From Flintibacter faecis (GTDB lineage: Bacteria > Bacillota > Clostridia > Oscillospirales > Oscillospiraceae), in assembly GCF_014287875.1 (NCBI RefSeq), contig NZ_JACOPN010000009.1, positions 1-64,000 of the forward strand: a DNA stretch of 64,000 nucleotides, read 5' to 3'. Numbering within the stretch: the stretch's first letter is position 1; each line of letters opens with the position of its first letter. The notes below the pieces were generated by a model. That model was not told the origin of the DNA. It did no database searches and was given only the letters and a program-made list of their open reading frames with translations. The translations under genes were made by a program, and so were the position numbers. This document shows positions 23,800 through 32,367 of this stretch, piece by piece.

Positions 23800-25833
23800 T
23801 TAGTTGGCCTGGGGCAGGGTGACTTCTGCTTTAAAGAGGTCCCCGTCCACAGTGAGCCGGAACTCGCCCCCCTGCAGCTCGGTGAGGCTGCGGGCGATGG
23901 ACAGCCCCAGGCCGGAGCCCTCGCTGCTGCGGGACTCCTCCCCCCGGACAAAGCGCTCCATCAGCCGCTCCGCCGGGACGTTCAGCGCCTCCCGGGAGAC
24001 GTTCTTCACCGACAGGGTCACCTGGCCCTTCCCCCGGGAGAGCTCCACATAGATGCGGGTGCCCTCCATGGCGTATTTGGCGCAGTTGGACAGCAGGTTG
24101 TCGATGACCCGCCACAGGTGCCGCCCGTCGGCATAGACCCAGGTCTCCCCCTCGGGCACGGTGGTCACCACCGTCAGCTTCCGCTCCTCCAGCTTCTCTG
24201 TCCACTCCCCCAGGGCCTGGTCCAGCAGCTGGGACATGCCGATCTTCTCCCGGCTGACGCTGAGCACGCCGGTGGATGCCTTGCTGGCCTCCACCAGGTC
24301 CTCGGTGAGCTTTTTCAGCCGCTGGGACTTGCGGTCCAGCACCTCGATATACTCCGCCGCCTTGGGGTCGGTCTGCTGGGTGGTCTTCAATAAGTTTACA
24401 TAATTTATGATGGAGGTAAGGGGGGTCTTCAGGTCGTGGGAGACGTTGGTGATGAGCTCGGCCTTAAAGCGCTCGCTCTTCATCTTCTCGTCCACCGCCC
24501 CGGCAAGGCCGATGGAGATGTTGTTCAGGTCCTCGGCATAGGCCCGCAGGTCGGCGGGCATCCGGGCGGTGTCCACCCGATAGTTCAGGTCCCCGGCGGC
24601 GATGGCCCGGCTGCCCCGGCGCAGGCGGGCAAAGCTGGTCGTCCACCGGCACAGCAGCACCAGGGCCGCCCCATTGACCAGGATGACCAGCAGCCCGCCG
24701 CCATAGCCCATGGCCGCAGACAGAACATTGGCCAGCAGATAGACGAAAAAGCCCGCGATGGTCCGCCAGGTCAGGGGCAGCTGGCGGACCAAGTCCCCCA
24801 CGCCCCGATACACTGCGCTCCAGCCCCGGCAGAGCAGGCTGGTCCGGCCCAGGGTGCCCGTGCGCAGGCGCACCGCCAGCGTGCGCAGCAGCAGTGCTGT
24901 ACACAGCATGGCCCCGGCGAAGGCGGCAGCTCCCCCTGCGATCACCAGGTCCGCCTGCCACTGCATCTCCGCCCGCTCTGACCATATCTCACCCGCAGCG
25001 GCCGCCTGACAGGCCATTCCCGCCGCCGCTGTCAGCAGAACGTCCACAGCCCCTGCCCCCAGCAGATAGACTTCCAGATAGATCTTCTCCTGCCAGGTGG
25101 GGACGCAGCCCTCCCCCGCCGACAGGCACAGCAGACAGACCAGGCTGGCCAGCGCCGCCAGCAGCAGCGCCGCACCCACCCCCACCCGAAAGGCAAACTG
25201 CCCCTGGGCCCGGGTGATCTCCTGCCGCAGCCGGTAGAAGCTGTCGTCGATCTGCGGCTCAGCCGCCACGCCATACTCCAGGATATACTGGCCGTCGGCG
25301 TCCTCACCGTTTCTCGCCACGTCCTCCCGGTCGGAGGCCGTCTGGTTGGGCTGCCGCGTCCAGCCGTAGTACTGGGCGTAATAGACATAGCTGTCCAGCC
25401 CCTCGGCGGCGTAGGCCCCGGGGACAAAGCTGGCATAGCCGATGTGATCCACGGCGGTCAGCAGGCTCTCCCCATCCCCCAGGTTGGAGGACAGCTCCTT
25501 CCCGCTCCGGTCCAGCAGGCGGAAGCGATAGTTGGTCTGGCTGGCGTCCGCATCCGCCTCAAACTCCGCCATGGCGCCCTCCAGCTGCTGGCGCTCCACA
25601 TAGCTGATGGTGTCGCTCTCCAGGGCGATGGAGTCGGCCACGGAGGTGGCCACCCGGTCGTTCCAGCTCTGGCACAGCGTTTGAAACTGGCGGCTGTCCT
25701 GCCAATAGACCCCCTGCCACTCCAGAGTGGACAGGGCGCTCAGTCCTAAATAGGCCGCCAGCAGGGCGCACACCGCCATAGCCGCTGCGGCCGCCCATAC
25801 TCCGCTGCGGCCGGCGTGTCTCGTCTCCTTCAT
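23800..25833 (-). CDS. Membrane sensor histidine kinase
   Basis: 677 residues. One N-terminal membrane segment (about 12-33), an outside sensor region (about 35-205), then four or five further membrane segments (about 212-390), an unusually membrane-rich layout. A HAMP-like stretch follows (AIAAGDLNYRVDTARMPADL). The HisKA box VSHDLKTPLTSIINY holds the phosphorylated histidine (about 466). The ATPase domain has NLLSNCAKYAM and the G box GSGLGLSIARSL. It overlaps the response regulator by ATGA. Signal unknown; the adjacent VanR-like regulator suggests an envelope role. Confidence 0.9.
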   Translation of the reverse strand: MKETRHAGRSGVWAAAAAMAVCALLAAYLGLSALSTLEWQGVYWQDSRQFQTLCQSWNDRVATSVADSIALESDTISYVERQQLEGAMAEFEADADASQTNYRFRLLDRSGKELSSNLGDGESLLTAVDHIGYASFVPGAYAAEGLDSYVYYAQYYGWTRQPNQTASDREDVARNGEDADGQYILEYGVAAEPQIDDSFYRLRQEITRAQGQFAFRVGVGAALLLAALASLVCLLCLSAGEGCVPTWQEKIYLEVYLLGAGAVDVLLTAAAGMACQAAAAGEIWSERAEMQWQADLVIAGGAAAFAGAMLCTALLLRTLAVRLRTGTLGRTSLLCRGWSAVYRGVGDLVRQLPLTWRTIAGFFVYLLANVLSAAMGYGGGLLVILVNGAALVLLCRWTTSFARLRRGSRAIAAGDLNYRVDTARMPADLRAYAEDLNNISIGLAGAVDEKMKSERFKAELITNVSHDLKTPLTSIINYVNLLKTTQQTDPKAAEYIEVLDRKSQRLKKLTEDLVEASKASTGVLSVSREKIGMSQLLDQALGEWTEKLEERKLTVVTTVPEGETWVYADGRHLWRVIDNLLSNCAKYAMEGTRIYVELSRGKGQVTLSVKNVSREALNVPAERLMERFVRGEESRSSEGSGLGLSIARSLTELQGGEFRLTVDGDLFKAEVTLPQAN

Positions 25834-26525
25834 CGCACGCCCTCCTCCAGCTTATAGCCCAGGCCCCACACCACTTTTAAATACCGGGGGTCGGCGGGGT
25901 CGATCTCGATCTTCTCCCGCAGGTGGCGGATGTGGACGGCCACCGTGTTCTCCGAGCCATAGGCCGGGTCGTTCCACACCTGCTCATAGATCTGGGCGGA
26001 GGAGAACACCTGTCCCGGGTGGGACAGCAGCAGCTTGAGTACGTTGTACTCGATGGGGGTGAGGGCCACCGGCTCCCCGTCCACCGTCACCCGCTTGGCC
26101 CCGTCGTCCATGGTGATGGGTCCCACGGTGAGCAGGCCGGGGCCCTTGTCCGCACCCCCCAGGCTGGTATACCGCCGCAGCTGGGACTTCACCCGGGCCA
26201 TCACCTCCAGGGGGTTGAAGGGCTTGGTGATATAGTCGTCCGCCCCGATGTTCAGGCCCAGTATCTTGTCTGCGTCCTCGCTCTTGGCGGTGAGGAGGAT
26301 GATGGGCACGTTGTTCCCCTCCCGCAGCTTGGCGGTGGCCCGGATGCCGTCCAGCTCGGGCATCATCACGTCCATCAGGATGAGATGGACCTCGTTCTGC
26401 TCCACAGCCCGGATGGCCTCCCGGCCGTTATAGGCCTTCAGGGTGCGATAGCCCTCGCTGGTGAGATAGATGTCCAGGGCGGAGACGATGTCCTTGTCGT
26501 CGTCACAGATCAAAATGGTATACAT
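25830..26525 (-). CDS. OmpR-family response regulator (VanR-like)
   Basis: 231 residues. Receiver domain 1-120 with DDDKD acidic residues, phosphoacceptor aspartate in LMDVMMPELDG (about 52), LTAKSED and the lysine in DDYITKPFNPLE. The winged-helix DNA-binding domain (about 130-228) ends in HIRHLREKIE...VVWGLGYKLE. It is the first gene of the pair, with its own promoter, and is translationally coupled to the kinase. Confidence 0.95.
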   Translation of the reverse strand: MYTILICDDDKDIVSALDIYLTSEGYRTLKAYNGREAIRAVEQNEVHLILMDVMMPELDGIRATAKLREGNNVPIILLTAKSEDADKILGLNIGADDYITKPFNPLEVMARVKSQLRRYTSLGGADKGPGLLTVGPITMDDGAKRVTVDGEPVALTPIEYNVLKLLLSHPGQVFSSAQIYEQVWNDPAYGSENTVAVHIRHLREKIEIDPADPRYLKVVWGLGYKLEEGVR

Positions 26526-26570
26526 AGGCTGCTCTCCCTTGCGTCATCAGATTTCTTGTCTCTTGTGTCT

Positions 26571-26598
26571 AGCATAACACACCGTTATGAAGTTGCAA
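26571..26598 (-). promoter_or_regulatory. Promoter of the two-component pair
   Basis: Minus strand TTGCAA (26598-26593), 16-nt spacer, TATGCT (26576-26571), about 45 nt before the start codon. Confidence 0.65.
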
Positions 26599-26623
26599 GG
26601 GCGAATTTTCTTAAGAAATGTTA

Positions 26624-26664
26624 AAGACCGCCGCCAAAGCCCCATTTCAGGGCTCTAGCGGCGG
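26624..26664 (-). terminator. Terminator of the 159-residue gene
   Basis: Minus strand hairpin with arms built on GCCGCC...GGCGGC and GAGCCC...GGGCTT, followed by TTT and AT-rich DNA. It separates this gene from the two-component pair. Confidence 0.65.
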
Positions 26665-26687
26665 CCAATTTTGCTCTCTTATGTTTC

Positions 26688-27167
26688 TTATGTCTCCACC
26701 GGGACGGCCTCCGGCACGGCCTGGACCTCCTCCGTGGCATAGGTGCTGTTCCACAGCTCCCGAATCCCGGTGCGCCGGTCCACCCGATAGACATCCGTCC
26801 GCATCACCTGGGCAGACACATCCACCCAGACCTTATAATAGTTCTCGTCGGCCGGGACGAACACCGGCGTTCCGTCCGTGCCGCCCAGCTCCCCCAGGGA
26901 GACAGTCACCGGGACGGCCCTGTCGGGAAACTCCGCTGTCAGCTCCAGCTCGGGGCCGCCCTGGTCCACCCAGAACAGCAGGCCGCCCCCGGTCCCCGTC
27001 CCCATGGACATGCCGCCGGGATACTGCCGCCCGGCAAAGCCGCCGCCCTGTACCTGCACGCAGCCGCCGGGCTGGGTCTCATAGGTATAGCGGCTCTCCC
27101 GCACGCCGCTGATGACCAGCAGCAGGACAGCTGTCACTGCCGCCGGGATCACGATGTTTCGTTTCAT
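26688..27167 (-). CDS. Uncharacterised exported protein
   Basis: 159 residues with an N-terminal membrane/signal segment (VIPAAVTAVLLLVISGV, about 6-22) and an extracellular strand-rich remainder with a glycine-rich stretch (GGGFAGRQYPGGMSMGTGTG, about 45-64). No cysteine lipobox. I do not recognise the family. RBS GAAAGGGGGG. It has its own promoter and terminator, next to the two-component genes; a functional link is possible but unproven. Confidence 0.65.
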   Translation of the reverse strand: MKRNIVIPAAVTAVLLLVISGVRESRYTYETQPGGCVQVQGGGFAGRQYPGGMSMGTGTGGGLLFWVDQGGPELELTAEFPDRAVPVTVSLGELGGTDGTPVFVPADENYYKVWVDVSAQVMRTDVYRVDRRTGIRELWNSTYATEEVQAVPEAVPVET

Positions 27168-27201
27168 GGATCAGCCCCCCTTTCTCCGGCTTTCTAAGCA
27201 A

Positions 27202-27229
27202 ATTATATAATATTTGTCCCAGCAGTCAA
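27202..27229 (-). promoter_or_regulatory. Promoter of the 159-residue gene
   Basis: Minus strand TTGACT (27229-27224), 16-nt spacer, TATAAT (27207-27202), about 35 nt before the start codon. Confidence 0.8.
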
Positions 27230-27258
27230 GATTTTATTTGTGAACTTTTGTGTGAAAC

Positions 27259-27295
27259 GCAAAAATTCCGCCGGACCGTGGCTGCGGTCCGGCGG
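27259..27295 (-). terminator. Terminator of the 39-codon gene
   Basis: Minus strand CCGCCGGACCG pairs perfectly with CGGTCCGGCGG (loop CAGCCA), followed by AATTTTTG. Confidence 0.85.
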
Positions 27296-27322
27296 CGGGA
27301 GGATGCACATGAGTCGGGCGTC

Positions 27323-27442
27323 TCAGCGGCTGCTGGGGGTCTGCCGGCTGTTCTGTGTCTGGGGCTGCTTCTGCGGCTCCTGGGGCTGCCGGGCATCCTG
27401 GGTCTGGGTGCGCTGGGTGCGGTCCTTGTGCTTTGCCTGCAT
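27323..27442 (-). CDS. Small Gln/Arg-rich peptide (39 residues)
   Basis: The ATG at 27442 is preceded by AGGAGG with 8-nt spacing, and a strong terminator follows the stop by about 28 nt, which together support a real short gene. The product is hydrophilic, with about a quarter glutamine plus many Arg, Lys, Thr and Pro (MQAKHKDRTQRTQTQDARQP at the start), and no membrane segment or cysteine; likely disordered. I do not recognise it. Small spore-associated or nucleic-acid-binding proteins of clostridia look similar, but this is a guess. No firm promoter was identified. Confidence 0.55.
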   Translation of the reverse strand: MQAKHKDRTQRTQTQDARQPQEPQKQPQTQNSRQTPSSR

Positions 27443-27521
27443 GGTCCAAGCCTCCTTTGCATTGGGTCTGGGGATAGTCTGGACCGATCGCTGGAGAACT
27501 ATACCGAAAGAAGAAATTTTT

Positions 27522-27809
27522 TTATCCCCGGAACCGCCAAAGGCACCAGCCCGCCCCGGCCAGCTGGAGGAGCAGCAGCAGGGGGAAGCCATATTGAAAA
27601 TACCAGTGGCGGGTCTTGTGGCGGAACAGGCGCATCCCCGCCACGCCCCCCAGGGCCCCGCCGAAAATGACTGGGAGGAACAGGGTCCTCTCCGGGATGC
27701 GCCAGGCGTTCTTTTTGGCCCGGCGCTTGTCCAGGCCCATGAGGACAAAGGCCAGGACGTTCACCGCAATGAGATAATAGGATAGAACCTGCCAGAAGAG
27801 CCTTGGCAT
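27522..27809 (-). CDS. DUF1294 family small membrane protein
   Basis: 95 residues. Membrane segment 9-23 (LSYYLIAVNVLAFVLMG), then the family signature DKRRAKKNAWRIPERTLF, a glycine-rich second segment (FGGALGGVAGMRLF), HKTRHWYF, and a third segment at the end. RBS GAGGTG. The family is widespread and uncharacterised. Confidence 0.88.
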   Translation of the reverse strand: MPRLFWQVLSYYLIAVNVLAFVLMGLDKRRAKKNAWRIPERTLFLPVIFGGALGGVAGMRLFRHKTRHWYFQYGFPLLLLLQLAGAGWCLWRFRG

Positions 27810-27925
27810 AAAGATGCACCTCGTTTGTTTCGATATTCACTCTTTTTTATTTGTTTGAATTTTTCTCAGTGTACCCCATTCCGGCCCAAAAGGCAAGTCC
27901 CTGGCTGCTTCTGTATGCACGACAA

Positions 27926-27961
27926 TGTATAAAATTCAGTGATTTTCTGCATAATATTCAT
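27926..27961 (+). promoter_or_regulatory. Two ArgR-box-like sites upstream of argG
   Basis: TGTATAAAATTCA (27926-27938) and TGCATAATATTCA (27948-27960) share the pattern TGNAT-N3-ATTCA and lie 22 bp apart, two helical turns. They resemble ARG boxes but have a 3-nt rather than the usual 4-nt centre. An ArgR gene is not in the window. Confidence 0.35.
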
Positions 27962-28021
27962 TTTTGGTGAAAATATACGGATAAGCCGGGAAAAAATATG
28001 GATAACTATGCGAATAGGGGG

Positions 28022-28050
28022 TTGCAATTCCGTCCAAGGAGTGATAGACT
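28022..28050 (+). promoter_or_regulatory. Promoter of argG
   Basis: TTGCAA (28022-28027), 17-nt spacer, TAGACT (28045-28050). The leader carries the hairpin TTCCGCA/TGCGGAA (28080-28100). Confidence 0.65.
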
Positions 28051-28138
28051 GACAACACTGAAACAACAGGAAGGCCCATTCTTCCGCAAAACGTGCGGAA
28101 TTCCCCTTCCAAACTGTCTTTTATGGAGGAAATGCATC

Positions 28139-29356
28139 ATGGCTGAAGTGAAAAAAGTTGTGCTCGCCTATTCCGGCGGTCTGGATACTTCCATCATCAT
28201 CCCCTGGCTGAAGGAGAACTACAATAACCCCGAGATCATCGCCGTCTCCGCCGACGTGGGCCAGGGCAGCGAGCTGGACGGTCTGGAGGAGAAGGCCATC
28301 AAGACCGGTGCCTCCAAGCTGTACATTGAGGACCTGACCGACGAGATGGTGGACGACGTGATCATCCCCTCTATGATGATGGGCGCCAAGTACGAGGACT
28401 ATCTGCTGGGCACCGCCTTTGCCCGTCCCGTCATCGCCAAGCGCCTGGTGGAGATCGCCAAGAAGGAGGGCGCCGATGCCATCTGCCACGGCTGCACCGG
28501 CAAGGGCAACGACCAGGTCCGGTTCGAGCTGGCCATCAAGCGCTTCGCCCCCGAGATGAAGATCATCGCCCCCTGGCGTGAGTGGTCCATCAAGGGCCGT
28601 GACGAGGAGATCGACTATGCCGAGGCCCACAATGTGCCCCTGAAGATCTCCCGTGAGACCAACTACTCCAAGGATAAGAACCTGTGGCACCTGAGCCACG
28701 AGGGTCTGGACCTGGAGGACCCCGCCAACGAGCCCAAGTATGACGAGCCCGGCTTTTTGGAGATGGGCGTGTCCCCCGCCGTGGCCCCCGACCAGGCCAC
28801 CTATGTCACCCTGGACTTTGAGAAGGGCTGGCCCGTGGCTGTCGACGGCGAGAAGATGAAGGCCAGCGACATCATCCGCAAGCTGAACAAGCTGGGCGGC
28901 GACAACGGCATCGGCCTTCTGGACATCGTGGAGAACCGTCTGGTGGGCATGAAGGACCGGGGCGTGTACGAGACCCCCGGCGGCACCATCCTCTACCGCG
29001 CCCACGAGGTGCTGGAGATGATCACCATCGATAAGGACACCAAGCATATGAAGCAGAAGCTGGCCGTGGACTTTGCCGACCTGGTGTACAACGGCAAGTG
29101 GTTCACCCCCCTGCGGGAGGCCCTGCAGGCCTTCGCCGTGGACACTCAGAAGCACGTCACCGGCACTGTGAAGCTCAAGCTCTATAAGGGCAACATCATC
29201 ACCGCCTCCGTCACCTCCCCCGAGACCCTGTACTCCGAGGACCTGGTCACCTTTGAGGAGAGCGACTATGACCAGAAGGACGCCCAGGGCTTTATCAACC
29301 TGTGGGGCCTGCCCGACACCGTTCAGGCGCTGCGGGACCAGGGCAAGCTGAAGTAA
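28139..29356 (+). CDS. argG: Argininosuccinate synthase
   Basis: 405 residues, the standard size. It joins citrulline and aspartate using ATP. The N-terminal pyrophosphatase loop is AYSGGLDTS (residues 10-18), and [13 protein letters not shown] (about 120) and [12 protein letters not shown] (about 178) are conserved. The ATG at 28139 is chosen for GGAGG 10 nt upstream; the frame extends further up without an RBS. First of the arginine genes, followed by argH after a terminator-like hairpin and a repeat. Confidence 0.97.
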   Translation: MAEVKKVVLAYSGGLDTSIIIPWLKENYNNPEIIAVSADVGQGSELDGLEEKAIKTGASKLYIEDLTDEMVDDVIIPSMMMGAKYEDYLLGTAFARPVIAKRLVEIAKKEGADAICHGCTGKGNDQVRFELAIKRFAPEMKIIAPWREWSIKGRDEEIDYAEAHNVPLKISRETNYSKDKNLWHLSHEGLDLEDPANEPKYDEPGFLEMGVSPAVAPDQATYVTLDFEKGWPVAVDGEKMKASDIIRKLNKLGGDNGIGLLDIVENRLVGMKDRGVYETPGGTILYRAHEVLEMITIDKDTKHMKQKLAVDFADLVYNGKWFTPLREALQAFAVDTQKHVTGTVKLKLYKGNIITASVTSPETLYSEDLVTFEESDYDQKDAQGFINLWGLPDTVQALRDQGKLK

Positions 29357-29373
29357 GACGCAAATAGACGCTT

Positions 29374-29411
29374 TTGAGAGTGGGGACCCGCGCGTCTCCA
29401 CTCTCAATTTC
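29374..29411 (+). terminator. Terminator-like hairpin after argG
   Basis: TTGAGAGTGG (29374-29383) pairs with CCACTCTCAA (29398-29407), with GAC/GTC inside, followed only by TTTCAT. It may allow readthrough to argH. Confidence 0.55.
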
Positions 29412-29447
29412 ATATTGGATTTTAATTGTGCGTTTAAATGATCCCCC

Positions 29448-29514
29448 GTAGGGGCGGCCTGTGGCCGCCCGGGATGCCATTCGCTCCCTGCGGGCGGCCA
29501 CAGGCCGCCCCTAC
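29448..29514. repeat. Long perfect hairpin element
   Basis: Two 24-nt arms (29448-29471 and 29491-29514) are exact inverse complements around a 19-nt loop. Each arm starts or ends with GTAGGGGCGGCC or its complement. It has no coding content and looks like a REP-type palindromic unit between argG and argH. Confidence 0.85.
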
Positions 29515-29557
29515 AGCAATGGACGAAGCGGGAGAATGATGAAAGGTAGAATATGCT

Positions 29558-30940
29558 ATGAAGCTTTGGGCTGGACGGTTTCAGAAGGAGACCGATACAC
29601 TGGTAAACGACTTTAATTCCTCCATCGGCTTTGATGCCCGGCTGTATCAGCAGGACATCCGGGGCTCCATCGCCCACGCCGCCATGCTGGGCAAGCAGGG
29701 AATCATCGAGGAGCACGAGGCCGAGAAGATCATCGAGGGCCTGAAGGCCATTCTGGCCGACATTGAGGACGGCAAGGTGGAGTTCTCCATGGACAACGAG
29801 GACATCCATATGAACATCGAGGCCATGCTGACCCAGCGCATCGGCGACGCGGGCAAGCGGCTGCACACCGCCCGGTCCCGGAACGACCAGGTGGCCGTGG
29901 ATACCCGCCTGTATGTAAAGGAAGAGATCCCCGCCATCATCAAGCAGGTCCTGGACCTGGAGCAGGTGCTGGTGAAAAAGGCCGAGGCCAACCTGGACAC
30001 GGTGATGCCCGGCTACACCCATCTGCAGCGGGCCCAGCCCACCACCTTCGCCCACTATATGATGGCCTATGCCAATATGTTCAAGCGGGACGTGACCCGG
30101 CTGGAGGACTGCCTGGCGCGGCTGGACGAGTGCCCCCTGGGTGCCGGGGCCCTGGCCACCTCCACCTATCCCGTGGACCGGTTCCAGACCGCCCACGCCC
30201 TGGGCTTCCACAAGCCCACGGACAACTCCATGGACTCCGTCTCTGACCGGGACTACGCCATCGAGCTGATGGCCGATCTGTCCATCCTGATGATGCACCT
30301 GTCCCGCTTCTCTGAGGAGATCGTGCTGTGGTGCTCCTGGGAGTTTAAGTATGTGGACCTGGACGACGCCTATTCCACCGGCTCCTCCATCATGCCCCAG
30401 AAGAAGAACCCCGACGTGGCCGAGCTGGTCCGGGGCAAGACGGGCCGGGTCTACGGCGCACTGGTCACCCTGCTGACCATGATGAAGTCCCTGCCCCTGG
30501 CCTATAACAAGGATATGCAGGAGGACAAGGAGGCCATCTTCGACGCCATCGACACCGTGGAGCTGTGCCTGCCCGTGTTCGCCGCCATGGTGGACACCCT
30601 CACCGTCCGGCCCAAGAACATGGCCAAGGCTGCCGCCGGCGGCTTTATCAACGCTACCGACTGTGCCGACTATCTGACCAAGAAGGGCCTGCCCTTCCGG
30701 GAGGCCTATATGATCGTGGGCCGCCTGGTGAACATGTGCATCAAGTCCGGCGACACCCTGGACACCCTGACCCTGAAGGACTTCCGGGCCATCTCCTCCC
30801 TGTTCGACGAGGACGTGTACGATGCCCTGGCCCTGAAGACCTGCGTCAACGAGCGCAAGGTCTATGGCGGCCCCGCAAAGGAGAGCGTGCAGAAGCAGAT
30901 CGAACTCATCCGCCAGTTTGTCGGCGAGCACACCAAGTAA
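29558..30940 (+). CDS. argH: Argininosuccinate lyase
   Basis: 460 residues, standard length. It splits argininosuccinate to arginine and fumarate. It starts MKLWAGRFQKETD; further motifs are RSRNDQVAVDTRLY, PGYTHLQRAQPTTFAHY and the family signature GSSIMPQKKNPD (about 282) with the catalytic serine loop. The gene follows argG by about 200 nt containing the hairpin element. Confidence 0.97.
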   Translation: MKLWAGRFQKETDTLVNDFNSSIGFDARLYQQDIRGSIAHAAMLGKQGIIEEHEAEKIIEGLKAILADIEDGKVEFSMDNEDIHMNIEAMLTQRIGDAGKRLHTARSRNDQVAVDTRLYVKEEIPAIIKQVLDLEQVLVKKAEANLDTVMPGYTHLQRAQPTTFAHYMMAYANMFKRDVTRLEDCLARLDECPLGAGALATSTYPVDRFQTAHALGFHKPTDNSMDSVSDRDYAIELMADLSILMMHLSRFSEEIVLWCSWEFKYVDLDDAYSTGSSIMPQKKNPDVAELVRGKTGRVYGALVTLLTMMKSLPLAYNKDMQEDKEAIFDAIDTVELCLPVFAAMVDTLTVRPKNMAKAAAGGFINATDCADYLTKKGLPFREAYMIVGRLVNMCIKSGDTLDTLTLKDFRAISSLFDEDVYDALALKTCVNERKVYGGPAKESVQKQIELIRQFVGEHTK

Positions 30941-30976
30941 GGCGGCAGGCCCTCTCCGCCCAGTGTGCGCACTGGA

Positions 30977-31375
30977 CACCTCCCCCAAAGGGGGAGGCAA
31001 GACTGTCAAAAAAGCCTGTCATTGCGAGGCCGATTCCCCTTGTCAAGGGGAAATGTCCCGAAGGGACAAAAGGGATAGGGAGGCCCAACGGGCCGACGTG
31101 GCAATCCGTAACCCCCGTCCCTTGGCCCCCTTGTTAAAGGGGGCTGTCAGCGAAGCTGACTGAGGGATTCCGGTTTTAGGACAGCTTTCCGGGGGCCGGA
31201 ATCCTTCCGTCACGGGCTGCGCCCGTGCCACCTCCCTTTGCTGTTGGACGGGGATACGGATGCGGCGTACCCCTTGCGGGTGCTGCGCTCCTGGCAATAA
31301 CAGCGCAGCATACTTGGCTCTCCCTGCGGGAGAGCTGGCACGGCGTAAGCCGTGACTGAGAGGGCCGTTCTCCGT
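30977..31375. repeat. Mosaic intergenic repeat (copy 2)
   Basis: No gene. It begins with a CTCCCCC/GGGGGAG hairpin, then the end of the 162-bp element (GACTGTCAAAAAAGCCTGTC from 31001). That arm is interrupted after CATTGCGAGG by a module CCGATTCCCC...GGGATAGG and resumes with AGGCCCAACGGGCCGACGTG (31081-31100). Further modules shared with 4005-4275 follow: GTCAGCGAAGCTGAC, CACGGGCTGCGCCCGTG and GGCACGGCGTAAGCCGTG. Confidence 0.8.
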
Positions 31376-31443
31376 TCAGCCTAAAAAAGCACTTGCTGAC
31401 CCCAGAAATAATCCACAAAAATGCAGGACATTGTGGAAAACAG

Positions 31444-31472
31444 TTGCAAAAGGGCCACGGACCGGGTATGAT
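31444..31472 (+). promoter_or_regulatory. Promoter of lipoprotein-argCJBDF group
   Basis: TTGCAA (31444-31449), 17-nt spacer, TATGAT (31467-31472), 72 nt before the lipoprotein start. Confidence 0.7.
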
Positions 31473-31543
31473 TGTGGCGAAAAGCCTTTCGCGGCGGGGG
31501 CAAGCCCCCGCCTGCGCATTTTATCCGGGAAGGAAGAGAACCG

Positions 31544-32335
31544 ATGTATCACATAAAAAAGCGGGCCCTGGCCCTGGCGGCGGCGCTGTTGCTGCTGGCC
31601 GGATGCGGCAGCCGGGATGAGAGCCCGCTGGATCAGTCTCAGCCGTCACAGAGCGCAGTGAGCACTTCTGCGGCGGTCCGAGAGGAAGCGCCCGCCGCCG
31701 CCAAAAGCACGCCTCAGTCCCCGGCAGAGGGGAGCGGCGACAGCGCTCCGGGGCAAGAGGATGCCCCCCAGCCCTCCCAGGACCCGGACCAGTCCCAGCA
31801 GCCCGATCCGGGCCAGCCGGAACCCCAGGCGCAGGAGCCTCAGGAGGACCTGTTCTCCCAGCTGCCCCAAATCTTTGTCTTCTCCAGCGGCACTGGGGCC
31901 TGGTCCACCCAAGTTTCCATCCAGGCGGACGGGACCTTCACCGGCCACTACGAGGACACCGATGCCGGGGATACGGGGGACGGCTATGATGCCACCGTGT
32001 ACCAGTGCGATTTCAGCGGCCGGTTCAGCCCTCCTGTGGAGCAGGGGCCCTGCATCTATTCTATGGAGCTGGAATTTATCCACCTGTACGATACCCCGGG
32101 CAACGAGGTCATCCGGGACCAGATGCGCTATGTCAGCACCGACCCCTATGGTCTGGACAACGCCCAGGAGGTCATGCTCTACTGCCCCGGGGCCAAACTG
32201 GCCGACCTGCCGGAGTATTTTCTCCTGTGGACCAATCAGGGCCCCAAGGAAGAAGTGAGCCCGGAGGACACCCTGTCCTTTTATGGACTTTATAATGTAA
32301 ATGAAAGCGAGGGCTTTGCCGGTTATAACGGCTGA
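31544..32335 (+). CDS. Putative lipoprotein of unknown function
   Basis: 263 residues from the ATG at 31544 (GGAAGGAAGAG upstream; the longer frame begins inside the -10 box). Signal peptide ALALAAALLLLAGC with lipobox LLAGC (Cys about 20). A long Ser/Pro/Gln-rich linker follows (about 22-105), then a compact strand-rich domain (about 108-260; IFVFSSGTGAWSTQVSIQAD). I do not recognise the domain. It lies 32 nt ahead of argC and shares its direction, so it is probably on the arginine transcript, which is unexpected. Confidence 0.75.
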   Translation: MYHIKKRALALAAALLLLAGCGSRDESPLDQSQPSQSAVSTSAAVREEAPAAAKSTPQSPAEGSGDSAPGQEDAPQPSQDPDQSQQPDPGQPEPQAQEPQEDLFSQLPQIFVFSSGTGAWSTQVSIQADGTFTGHYEDTDAGDTGDGYDATVYQCDFSGRFSPPVEQGPCIYSMELEFIHLYDTPGNEVIRDQMRYVSTDPYGLDNAQEVMLYCPGAKLADLPEYFLLWTNQGPKEEVSPEDTLSFYGLYNVNESEGFAGYNG

Positions 32336-32367
32336 GACCAGCGCAACGCATAAGGGAGGATCATCGT

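Noticed and set aside
28121..31009. A 962-codon minus-strand frame across argG and argH
   Set aside because: It mirrors two certain genes in a GC-rich codon pattern and crosses the intergenic repeat. No RBS or family motif; it is a shadow.
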